From contig JAWWNJ010000080.1 in the NCBI GenBank assembly GCA_037176885.1, positions 496,001 to 560,000 on the forward strand: 64,000 nucleotides of DNA, given 5' to 3'. The notes beneath the pieces are model-generated. The model was not told where the DNA came from, did no database searches, and saw only the letters and a program-made list of their open reading frames with translations. The translations under genes and the position numbers were made by a program. Positions 55,198-64,000 of the stretch are shown one piece after another. Every line of letters begins with the position of its first letter. The stretch's first letter is position 1. The stretch is from Favolaschia claudopus. Lineage: Eukaryota > Basidiomycota > Agaricomycetes > Agaricales > Mycenaceae.

Positions 55198-55715
55198 TAG
55201 TCTCGGATACCCAGACGTACTACCGCATTTACTAGCTGCCGGATATCTTTCCGGATATGGTCAATAGAGGATGATTTTGACAGCTGATTGATCTTGGGGG
55301 GTGGGAGAATTTTTGGGCGGTAGTACGTCTGGGCCGATTGAACCGTGACACCTACCATCACCTTTTCTGCCCATATTGCTCTGTGCGCGTTGGGGTGTTT
55401 CTTGTGGCCTGGATCCTCAAGGAATGCCTCTGAGCAATGAGGAATGGCAGCCTGCCCTCCGTCCACGCTCGGATGCCTTCTAGGAGCTATAGGCGGCACT
55501 CATTTTTACACGAAGATAACGCGGGCAAGGGGTGATGGTAGGTGCCGCGGCTCAATCGGCCCAGACGTTTACAAGCCCAACCATTTTCCCACATGCCAAA
55601 GATCAGTCAACTGTCAAAACTGTCCTCTATTGACCATATATGTACGGAACGATATCCGAACAGTGTCCTACTGTACAACTCGAATTGCTTGTAAACGTCT
55701 GGGTATCCGAGACTA
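55198..55715. mobile_element. Mutator-like foldback element 1, copy B
   Basis: Copy of 18,177-18,690 with a 4-bp TGTA insertion near 55,640 and substitutions near 55,356 and 55,371. The target duplication GTCTTGTCC is kept. Confidence 0.8.
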
Positions 55716-55884
55716 GTCTTGTCCCACCCAGACACGAAGTCTTTGGTTCTTATATAGATACACTGACTCGGAAATAATATCGGATCACCGGGTTCTGAAA
55801 CTTTGGGCCGTTACTGAGGCTGGAGTGTGAGAGGAGTTTCTAAAGTAGATAGTGTATGAAGTACCTTACCATGTACCCTTTCTA

Positions 55885-57264
55885 CTGTCTCGGTAACCCA
55901 GACGTTCTGAGAGCACAGCGGACCTGCGGTCCGCAATTGATCCGTACCACGCGAGTTCGGGTGAATTTGATGTGCGGAAGTGCTCTCAGAACGTCTGGGG
56001 CATTTGGTTAGTCTCCCGCAGTCAACCTCTATGAGATATATGATAGTCGATATACTGTAGTATTTCGTTCAATTCGTAAGCCGGTTTTGGGTGTGACACC
56101 CCTTACGAATTTACCCTTTCGTAAGGAGGCTTTGTGACCCTGTGACTTACGAAAAATTTCGTTTTTTTACCCCTTTTTTGGCCCAGAAATGCGCCAAAAT
56201 CCGAGTCACAGAGGGAAACCTTTCGTAGGACCCCTTTGTGACGCTGTGACTTACGAAAATTTTCGTAGGATTTGGGGTCTGTGACCTGTAACCTTACGAA
56301 TTGAACGAAATACTACAGTATCTTTTTATAGAGTCTGATTTTGTTGGCACCTGTCAAATGGGACCTCGGATTTTGTGACAATTTGATGGCACGTGCAGAT
56401 AGTCCCACGCCCAAATTCGGACGATTTTGCTATTGCCCCAGATCTACAGGCATTTTGAATCCATAAACCATTGCAGGGGCACTATTAAACCATGCACCAC
56501 TAATTTCTATGGGCTCAGGACTCGAATATTGATAGGAAGTGTGAATTCAACCAATTCTGATACCTCGTTGAAAACACCGTCGTTTTTGTATGTCCACTGT
56601 CAGGGTAAGCGGCCACTACCTTTCCTAGGCTATTCGATTGTCTCAAAGCTGCACATATGCGCACAGACTCACAAAAGGTGGCCAAACGAAGCCTTGCGTC
56701 CCAATCCTGACGTGAGAAATGTGACATGTCACATCAAAAACCGAGGTCCTGGTTGACAGGCGCCAACAAATACAGACTAGCATTTGGTGCCACAACACGC
56801 ACATGCTGCCACACCCATTTTTCTACCTCTTCCCCGCCAATTTTGGATCCAAAATTTTTTGAGAACACAGAAGGGCATCCATTCTTTGATATTCACAATT
56901 TATTTCATTCATTATGTGGTTGTTCTGGACCACTCAAAACCGGCACTTTTGTGTGCAATTTGGCTGAATGATATGTGATGGGGTTCAAAGACTGCTCAGA
57001 AAAAGCTGGAAGTTGCTGAGGATCATATGTAGGTGTATACAACGCATTCTGCGAGCTTACTAAGGGTGTAGGGTCATTAAGGGCGCGGTTAATGGACGGG
57101 GAGGCATAGCGTGATGTGACAGCATGTGCGGTGTTACGGTACCAAATGCCCCAGACGTTCTGAGAGCACTGCCGCACATCAAATTTACCCGAACTCGCGT
57201 GGTACGGATCAATTGCGGACCGCAGGTCCGCTGTGCTCTCAGAACGTCTGGGTTACCGAGACAG
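55885..57264. mobile_element. Mutator-like foldback element 2, copy B
   Basis: Copy of 18,860-20,239 with CCCTTTCTA on both sides. Its internal TA-flanked MITE is at 56,055-56,318, with one G to A change in the word-rich interior. Confidence 0.82.
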
Positions 57265-57454
57265 CCCTTTCTACACATAAAAGCTTGAGGCCTTGAGGTC
57301 CAATTCGGCGGTGTTGTGGCAAGAGAGTGTGATCATCGCGCACACGTGATCCAATTGTTTTTCCCTGTTTGACAGCTGTCAAATTGTTTAATCCGAACCA
57401 CCACAACGACGCCCTAAACTCTGCTTTCTCTGCATACAACTCATTCTCTACATC

Positions 57455-58455
57455 ATGTGCGACACCTCTGCCACGAAGAAATCAGCTATTGTCGCGCTGA
57501 AGGAGGCTGGCTGGTCGAATCGGGATGTGGCAGAAAAGGAAAATGTTGCGCCCTCTACCGTCTCCAGAATCAATGCCCGCTACGGACCAACCCACAATTT
57601 TGACGCGAAAACTCCCAGGCAAGGACGCCCACGCAAAATCCGAAAGCACTTAGACTGCTGTCTTCAGGCAAAGCCAAGAATGCTTCGGACTTGCAGAGGA
57701 AATATTTCCCCCATTTGCACGTCGATACGATCCGGGCTGCCCTCAAAAAACAAGAATTGAATGCCTATGTGCGTCAATCTCGACCCTCGTTGACACCAGC
57801 CCACCGGAGGAAGCGAAAAGAATGGGGGGAACTGCATTGTTATTGGACACCGGAGGATTGGCGGGCGGTGATCTTCTCAGATGAGTCCAAATTTAATATC
57901 ATTGGGTCGGATGGGCGGCAGTGGTGCTGGAGAGAGCCGGGGCAAGCAAGTGACGCCCGATATACCAAGAAGAAAGTCAAACACGGTGGCGGGAGTGTGA
58001 TGGTGTGGGGGTGTATTACCCGATATGGAGTCGGACAACTTCACCGGATCGACGGAATCATCGACCGCTTCGGTTACACCGACAATTTGGCCGAAACCCT
58101 CCCGCGGACCCTCGACAAGCATGATTTGGATCGCTCGACTGTCTATTTTCAGCAGGACGGCGATTCAAAGCATCGCTCCAAGCATGCTTTGGGGTGGCTC
58201 GAGCTTGAAGGCTTTGAGGTTCTTCCCTGGGCACCAAATTCACCGGATATGAACATCATCGAGAATCTTTGGGGTCATTTGGAGACCATGGTGCGCGCTA
58301 GGGATCCACTGCCGAAGAACAAGGAGGAATTATGGGCCGCTTTGAAGGAAGAGTGGGAACAAATTGATCAGGCATATATCGACAAGTTATATGACAGCTT
58401 GCCCAATCGGGTGCGGGATTTGTTGAAGGCAAATGGTGGGGAGACTCGTTATTAG
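57455..58455 (+). pseudogene. Tc1-type DDE transposase, copy B
   Basis: Same frameshift as copy A. Two substitutions change residues (Leu to Ser in the RQSRP-LTPAHR block; Ser to Tyr before TKKKVKHGG) and one near 58,073 is silent. Catalytic motifs are unchanged. Confidence 0.9.
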
Positions 58456-59655
58456 TGGCTGGTGTGTTTATTTCCACCAACGCTGCCTTGAACGAGCATT
58501 TCTGACTCTGATTTCCTAAAGCGGCCAAAACCAGATTTATGATTAGATCACCCAGCATCACGAAACTGGCCATCCAGCGCCGGATTTTCAGTTTGCTTGC
58601 TCAATATTTTACATGGATATAGTACACCTCATTACTATTTGTTTGGGTACATAAAAATCCGAAAAGCCTCCTACGCTCTAGCGCGCGAGCAACATCTTTC
58701 TCACGAGTGACGTGATCCGATATTATTTCCGAGTCAGGCCAGACCCGAATGAGAAGGTATAGTCAGAATCACAGCAAAAATTGACCGAAATCTCAATCTG
58801 ACAGTTTTTGATCCGAATTACCCCTTTTGAAGCTTATGTAACAGCGTGGGTGAAGCCTTAAGTCAGTATTCCGACCTCGTGTAAGGATGGGTGCCCCTTG
58901 ATACGCGTTTTTTTCCCATCGCCCTTCAAAATGAGTGAGAAACACAGGTGCCAGGTTTAGGCTCTCTAGTGCCGCTCCACTGTAAGTTCCCCATATGCTC
59001 CGCTGTTCGTCACCTCCACGGGTGCACCCCTCTCGCGCTTCTTTGCTCTCTCCGCACTTGACAACTGCCTCCGGAGGGCTGGTATAGCTAGGGTGAGTTC
59101 ACCGGCCACAGTTTCCGCCGTGGAGCTGCCTTCGCTGCTGCAGAGGCAGGGTACACTCAGGAGCAGATCAAGCTCCTGGGCCGCTGGAAGTCGAACGCGT
59201 GGAAGCTCTATGTTGACTGCCCACTCTCCATGCTACGTAAGTTGTCCACTCCACCTCTGCCTTCTATCGCTCACTTCCATCCTTCGCGGCCCCCCATTGC
59301 CCCTGCTACCCCTCCCCGTCTCTTCATCCGGATTCCAGCCCGTCCCGCGCCTCTCCACGGTACAACAAGCATGGATGTATTCTCTGGGACAAAAATCCTG
59401 AGACATATATCTGGGAGAATGTCTCCGGTCCAAGTCTCAGTCAGATCTGAGTCTGAGCTCTGAAACACACAAGTTGGGATATCAACTTGAGACAAAGTGG
59501 CAGGCACATCTCAAGCTTGAGACAAGTCTCAGGCACAATCTGAGACACCCAAGCCTCAGACATGATGCGAGCACCTTTCTACTGTATTCCCCGTCCAACT
59601 CCTCATCAGTGTTATCATGATGTATGCCAGTCCCGCCGTCCGCTAAAGACGACCA

Positions 59656-60713
59656 CTAGCTGAACTTTATAATGGGCCCGTTCCCTGTGCCGCCCATGCC
59701 ACCAACCATACCCGATCCCCCTGATCCTCCATGCCCACCTAGTCTGCGTGTGAGATGATTGAAGCTTTGAGCTACAATATACGTCCGCACCCGAAATGTT
59801 GCCCAAGCGAGCCGGAATCCCGTGGCGAAAACTGAGACGAGGACCTCCACCAACTCCACCCTTGCCCCCGACTTCATGGCCTGCACCTCCTGAGCCTCCA
59901 TGCCCACCAGTTATCTGGGCCCCTAACCAGATCAGCAGTGCATGGGGAGTCGAATGCTGCATCCTCACCGAAGGTTGACAGTTTAGATTGCTTTTCAACA
60001 ATAAGAATCCAATGGCAAGAGTGAGACCGAAAATACGCTCACTTCAATGTCCTTTAGCTTTTTCATAATCTGGTCGACCCCCATAAGCTATCATGTTCGT
60101 TAGTAGCGAGAACTTGAAGGCGCAACCAAGACTTGATCTTCCTCTTACAGTGTTTTCCGTAATCATAGCCAAAAGATTGTTGTTATGCTTTTTGATCATG
60201 GCAGCGTTGTCCCTGCTATTGAAAAATTGTCCCAACCACTGTTCTTTGTGAGCTCCTCCTAGATCCTCCTGCATTCTGAGTAACTCTCTGCTTGTGTAAG
60301 TAACGTCCCATACAAAATAGCTATTGACATACCCTCTCAGTCGTTCACCAATAATTTCCTGGTTATCTGACTTCTGAATCACCTCTGTGAGATATTCGAC
60401 GCGCGATGATAATTGGACAAGATTTTCCATGTTATCAGCAGTTTGCTGGCAGATCTTACTTATCAGAACTGTAGCCAATCGTTAGCTACATGCACACCTG
60501 GACTTGCTCAGTAAGGGCTAGAACAGGCTCGATGACGCTATTCAACATCCCCAATACCGGGATGTGACTAGACACGGTTCCCAGAGCGCGTAGAGCCGCG
60601 GTTAGGACATTTGTTTCGGTTTGCGCTTTTTTCTTTCGCCCTTGATCCGGTGTTGAGTCTCGGGGCTTGCTGCGAGTAAGTTTTTTCAGGCCAAAACAGG
60701 AGAGAAAGACCAT
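59656..60713 (-). CDS. MLKL/HeLo-like helical domain followed by two Gly-rich repeats (intact copy)
   Basis: Predicted from start 60,713 (MVFLSCFGLKK) with short introns. Exon 1 ends SVIEPVLALTEQVQ; intron 1 is GTGTGC..TGCCAG (51-52 nt, phase kept); exon 2 has TADNMENLVQLSSRVEYLTE and IIGERLRG; intron 2 is GTATGT..AAGCAG; exon 3 has ELLRMQEDLGGAHKEQWLGQ and NNNLLAMITENT; intron 3 is GTAAGA..GATAG; exon 4 is LMGVDQIMKKLKDIE, then GTGAGC. The last exon carries GGHGGSGGAG...GGVGGGPRLSF and, about 35-40 residues later, GGHGGSGGSG...GGTGNGPIIKFS before the stop. The all-helical part resembles the N-terminal bundle of MLKL/HeLo-type membrane-active cell-death proteins that precede fungal NLRs; paired Gly-rich repeats suggest a self-assembly tail. 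Family assignment is by pattern and unproven. The second Gly-rich repeat needs a further splice or frame step that I cannot place exactly. Confidence 0.5.
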
Positions 60714-61807
60714 AGAGCTGAGGCAAGACGAGGACCTGAAGCAGTGGGGCACGAGAATGCCAACACGATGCCAACACGAGACCAACACGAGACTGTGCTG
60801 TCGGCCGAACGCTTGCCGAAAGCCCATTTCACCCAGATGGTGAGCAATTGCTAAGCAACACCCTATCTTCCGCGTAGCAATATGTTTGGACTGCGATACT
60901 CTCGAGTTCCAAAACACGTTCATTAGCGTTCTGGCAAACACCGGATATGTTCCCGCGCTGAGGAAACTCACTCTCGCCGCATGTTCAGTCCCTCAACCTT
61001 CGTAGTATACCATCGTGGCGACGACGCTGTGCAACCGAGCAGATACGCTTGACTTTTTCTCTCTTCAGTGGCCACCTGCTCAAGGGCTTCTGTCGATCTC
61101 CTTGCACTCAGAACAAATCGAACGTCGTCCTGCGCATTTGAAGGAAGCAGCCGAACGATAGCCAGCCGCATCAGATCCAAGGAAGAATTTGAGCGTCGAT
61201 ACGCTGGCATCCAAGGCAGATGACTTGCCCGATCGCCGTTGACGCCTTCCGGACGCTGTTGCAGAAGCACAACCTTACCTCAGCCTATTCCCACCTCATC
61301 CGCAATCTTCGCAATGGCTTTCCTCTCGGGCGCTTTCCCCCTCATCTCCACTATCATCATTCCTGCTCCAGAAGCCTCGATCGATTCCTGAGGCAAGCAA
61401 TATTCGTTAGGGGCGGCGACCAGCCAAAAGCTGTCAACCCGATATGGAAGGGGGGTAGAGAGCACGTGCAGTTGATAGTGTGTCCGATAAATTATAATAA
61501 GATCGGACAGCTGAAAAATAACATTTCGAGGGCTTTATTTCGCCGGAAATAGCCTCAGATTGCCCAGGGTTTATGGCAACAAGACCTGACCAGCCCCCAT
61601 ATAAGGCAAGTGGCCGCTGTTGGCCGTTGTGTCGAACAGATGGGAGGTGTTGGTCGAAGCGAGTGTTGGGACCCCAGAGACGGTGGTCGAAGGCGAAAAA
61701 GACTCGCGCAGCTAACCTACTCAGCAATATAACCAATGGGATCAAGCGTGTGTGGGAAGAACTCATAGCAAAATGGCTGTCACCGAGAAAAAGGCATAAG
61801 GAGAATA

Positions 61808-62335
61808 GAGGGTTTGCGAAGAGCCATTGGAGCCATTGAATGGCTACCGATTTCCGCATTAGGAAACTTTGATGGTTTGAACTTTTATGTCGAAGTCAAG
61901 AGGAGCTGCCTGGGATGAAATCTAGATGCTCAGACTGGGGGTAGCTTTCGTCAATACGCCGGAATTCGGACAGTTGCGTAGCCATTAGCCATTCAATGGA
62001 TGCATCGCAAACAGGCTAATATTGACGCGCCGGTACGTGTTGAACACCTTCAGATACATTGCCACATACCTCACTGCCATCCAGAAGGTGGAAAACACGC
62101 TGAATGAACTTGAAGACGCGTTAATAGCCTGTTTGCGATGCAGCCATTGAATGGCTAATGGCTACGCAAGTGTCCAGATTCCGGCGTACTGGCAGTAGCT
62201 ACGCACGGTCTGAGCATCCAAATTTCATTCCAAGTAGCTCTTCTTGACTTCGACATGCAAGTGTATCCCATCAAACTTTCCTAATGCGGAAATCGGTAGC
62301 CATTCAATGGCTCCAATGGCTCTTCGCAAACCCTC
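61808..62335. mobile_element. TA-flanked foldback MITE (GAGGGTTTGCG end)
   Basis: Ends GAGGGTTTGCGAAGAGCCAT and its complement with TA outside (61,806-61,807; 62,336-62,337). The inverted arms extend over most of its 528 bp, with AGCCATTGAATGGCTA palindromes repeated four times. Related by end pattern to 39,667-40,101. Confidence 0.8.
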
Positions 62336-63383
62336 TAATCAACACAATTCACGCGTTTGACGCGTCGAGTGATGACCCAGCCTTGTCAGATCCATTTACC
62401 GCATCCCTCCATGCATTTTTTGTTCCTGGCTCGCCTGAATCTATCCATGGCGCGCCGGCAGCGCGTCAGTTCCTCTAGAAACTTCCCAAACTGCCGAAGC
62501 CGACAGTGGAAGAAGTTGATGATGAAGATGACTTGTGCTTGGACTCGGATTCCGATATCGATGATCATCAATCGACACACACCTTTCCTGCTCCTCGGCA
62601 AAAGTCACCGCCATTCCCCGGACAAGCCTGCAGATGGTACGCTCGATGATCCCCGAGACTTTCTGGATGTACCCGAGGATGAAGACCTCTTGGCGACATC
62701 GACCAGTTTTGATGACAGTTATCCACGCCCTTGTGCTCCCCGGTCTTTTCTAGACCGGGTTAATGAACAGGCTATGCGCCCCGGAGTACACCGTCGAGCC
62801 CCAGATCTTGGACTGCATTGGAATGCCTTCAGAAATTTTTGCGTGGAGAACTTCGTGGCACAGGCCTCTTCGGACTTCGCGGAGTCGGCTATAAAGATCC
62901 AAACATCAGTCCGTTCACCCGCAACCGGCTCATAAGTATAAGAACCATGCTCAATTTCTATGTTACTCCCGGCATTAGCACCTATGCTCAATGGGGGGAG
63001 TCAGCCAAATTAGCAGCTTGCGGGCTCGGGCGAGGGCCACATTGTGCTCGGGTTTTAGCTGCCTTATCACGGCAATTCATTCTTGATCGCGAAGTTCTGG
63101 ATGTAAACCCCTACGGGGACTGGAAAGAGAGTATGCTAGCAGATGAAGATGATCTATGGCTTCATTTACAAGGTCTTGGGAACGAGATTACTGCCGATAA
63201 AATTGTGGAATACCTGAATGATTCAGCTGTGCGTGTAGAGCATGGGATTGTCAAGCCCGTGTCACTGACGACAGCACGCCGTTACCTCGACGAGTTGGGA
63301 TACAGGTGCAATTCAATTCGTTGGGGCATTATGTAATTATGTTGTTCTCATCATTCAAAAAGAGCTGCCAAGAAAGGGCAGTA

Positions 63384-63837
63384 CTGTAGCCTTGTGTATG
63401 GGTGAAACGGACTTTCGAGCGTGACCTGAAACGCAAGGCGTGAAACCAGAAACGACCTGGGAGTTACGCGTGACACCTCAACAACTTTGAAACGGCTGCA
63501 AGAAACAGCTTCAAAATAGTGGCTAGAAACGACAGTTCTCGAGGTAAATATTGATTTCGAGCTTACAATGACTGCCAGGACCTTCTTATCTGGGTAGAAA
63601 TTAACTTGAAGCTAGGATTCAAAGGCAAATTTGTCAGTCCCGACCGTCCCACTGTCAAATACAGGCCAGAAATTCAGCCAGGAGCATTGCTTTGGAATCC
63701 AGAAGAAAATTCGAGCAGCAAAAAATAAATTCAGCAGCAAAATTGGATTTCTGTGTCACGCACCTTTCAGCCCTGCGTTTCGCGTGACGGTTGAAACGAA
63801 ACGGAGCGTTATGTTTCACCCATACACAAGGCTACAG
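63384..63837. mobile_element. TA-flanked MITE filled with GAAACG words
   Basis: Ends CTGTAGCCTTGTGTATGGGT and its complement, continuing GAAAC, with TA outside (63,382-63,383; 63,838-63,839). The interior repeats GAAACG, GTGAAAC and GAAACAG words, variants of the subterminal motif. 454 bp, no ORF. Confidence 0.85.
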
Positions 63838-63873
63838 TATGTTGACGGACATGAGCGTCCCGACGTTGTCTAG

Positions 63874-64000
63874 GCCACTTGTCTGTTTGTTCGTTGCCAG
63901 CGTTCAGTGATGTAATAGAACATCTCAGAATAATGCAGAAGGATTTTGAAGTGGTGGTGCGGAACAAGAGCGCGCTTTTGTCGAATTACGCAAAATCACA
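63874..64000. other. No gene recognised at the window end
   Basis: Continuation of the transposase relic is possible, but no motif is readable in the last 127 bp. Confidence 0.3.

Larger units (their letters stand above)
55763..58737 (+). mobile_element. Tc1-type transposon, copy B
   Basis: Copy of 18,738-21,712, with the nested foldback at 55,885-57,264 and transposase at 57,455-58,455. Confidence 0.7.
54038..58900. mobile_element. Composite DNA element with 8-bp target duplication, copy B
   Basis: Copy of 17,017-21,875. ATACGCGT is kept at both sides (54,030-54,037; 58,901-58,908). The left terminus reads CGAGGGGC instead of CAAGGGGC, a change in the second base of the element made after the duplication. 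Confidence 0.8.
49622..61687. repeat. 12-kb segmental duplication, copy B
   Basis: Direct repeat of 12,610-24,654, offset by 37,012 to 37,033 bp. Longer by a 9-bp C-run expansion, 4 bp (TGTA near 55,640), 1 bp and 7 bp. Its left sequence continues into the intact LTR, so the shared left border is a truncation in A rather than an end in B. Confidence 0.97.
61690..63873 (+). pseudogene. N-terminal part of a DDE-type transposase family common in Agaricomycetes
   Basis: An acidic N-terminal region (FDASSDDPALSDPF; VEEVDDEDDLCLDSDSDIDD; FLDVPEDEDLLATSTSFDD) leads to TMLNFYVTPGISTYAQWGES, LGRGPHCARVLAALSRQFIL, NPYGDWKESMLADEDDLWLH, LQGLGNEITADKIVEYLNDS, SLTTARRYLDELGYR and KKGQYVDGHERPDVV. These blocks lead into a DDE endonuclease domain in related fungal proteins; that domain would lie beyond the window or is lost (a TAG follows at 63,871). 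The gene is broken by a foldback MITE at 61,808-62,335, by a second MITE at 63,384-63,837 placed exactly between Q and Y codons of KKGQY, and by several frame changes. Confidence 0.65.

Overview
The window is a repeat-saturated stretch of a filamentous fungal nuclear genome, most likely an Agaricomycete (mushroom-class basidiomycete). The evidence is the mix of element families (chromodomain Gypsy, Tad-type LINE, CACTA/Tnp2, Helitron, IS630/Tc1, an integrase-type DDE family, RecQ-like helicase), the short 45-60 nt spliceosomal introns with GTRNGT...YAG ends, and a basidiomycete-type alpha-kinase. The species cannot be named from the sequence. There is no rRNA, no convincing tRNA gene, no operon and no CRISPR. 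Almost every coding region is broken or partial.

Left part (1-12,609): a decayed RecQ-like helicase and a divergent neighbour, GC-rich repeats, a LINE reverse-transcriptase fragment, small TA-flanked inverted-repeat elements (MITEs), a collapsed Helitron, a coiled-coil ORF, and the N-terminal half of a CACTA transposase that is still in frame where it is cut at 12,609. From 12,610 to 24,654 lies copy A of a 12-kb segment repeated almost perfectly (about 17 substitutions and four indels seen by eye) as copy B at 49,622-61,687. The segment carries a truncated Gypsy element, a tRNA-like hairpin repeat, a Tnp2-like fragment, a 4.86-kb element with an 8-bp target duplication in which a Mutator-like foldback element and a Tc1 element are nested (a second Mutator-like foldback sits inside the Tc1), and a small intron-containing gene for a helical, MLKL/HeLo-like domain followed by two glycine-rich repeats. 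That gene reads through in copy B and is frameshifted by 7 bp in copy A. Copy B also keeps the whole Gypsy LTR that copy A truncates, so B looks closer to the parental copy.

Middle part (24,655-49,621): an alpha-kinase gene (probably decaying), a second tRNA-like hairpin repeat, an RG/His-rich gene split by a Mutator-like element whose removal restores the frame exactly, an integrase-type transposase pseudogene, a nearly full-length IS630-type transposase with three clean introns and one premature TGA, a LINE ORF1 fragment, a Helitron N-terminal fragment, several TA-flanked inverted-repeat elements and a LINE C-terminal fragment. Right part (61,688-64,000): a DDE-type transposase pseudogene interrupted twice by TA-flanked inverted-repeat elements.

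The genes do not form a pathway; the window is a record of repeated insertion, nesting, deletion and one recent large duplication. Three things stand out: the duplicated MLKL-like/Gly-repeat gene; the hairpin repeat family whose stems differ in sequence between copies but remain self-complementary; and many 100-300 bp islands, each built from variants of one short word in both orientations, at least three of which are interiors of TA-flanked inverted-repeat elements.
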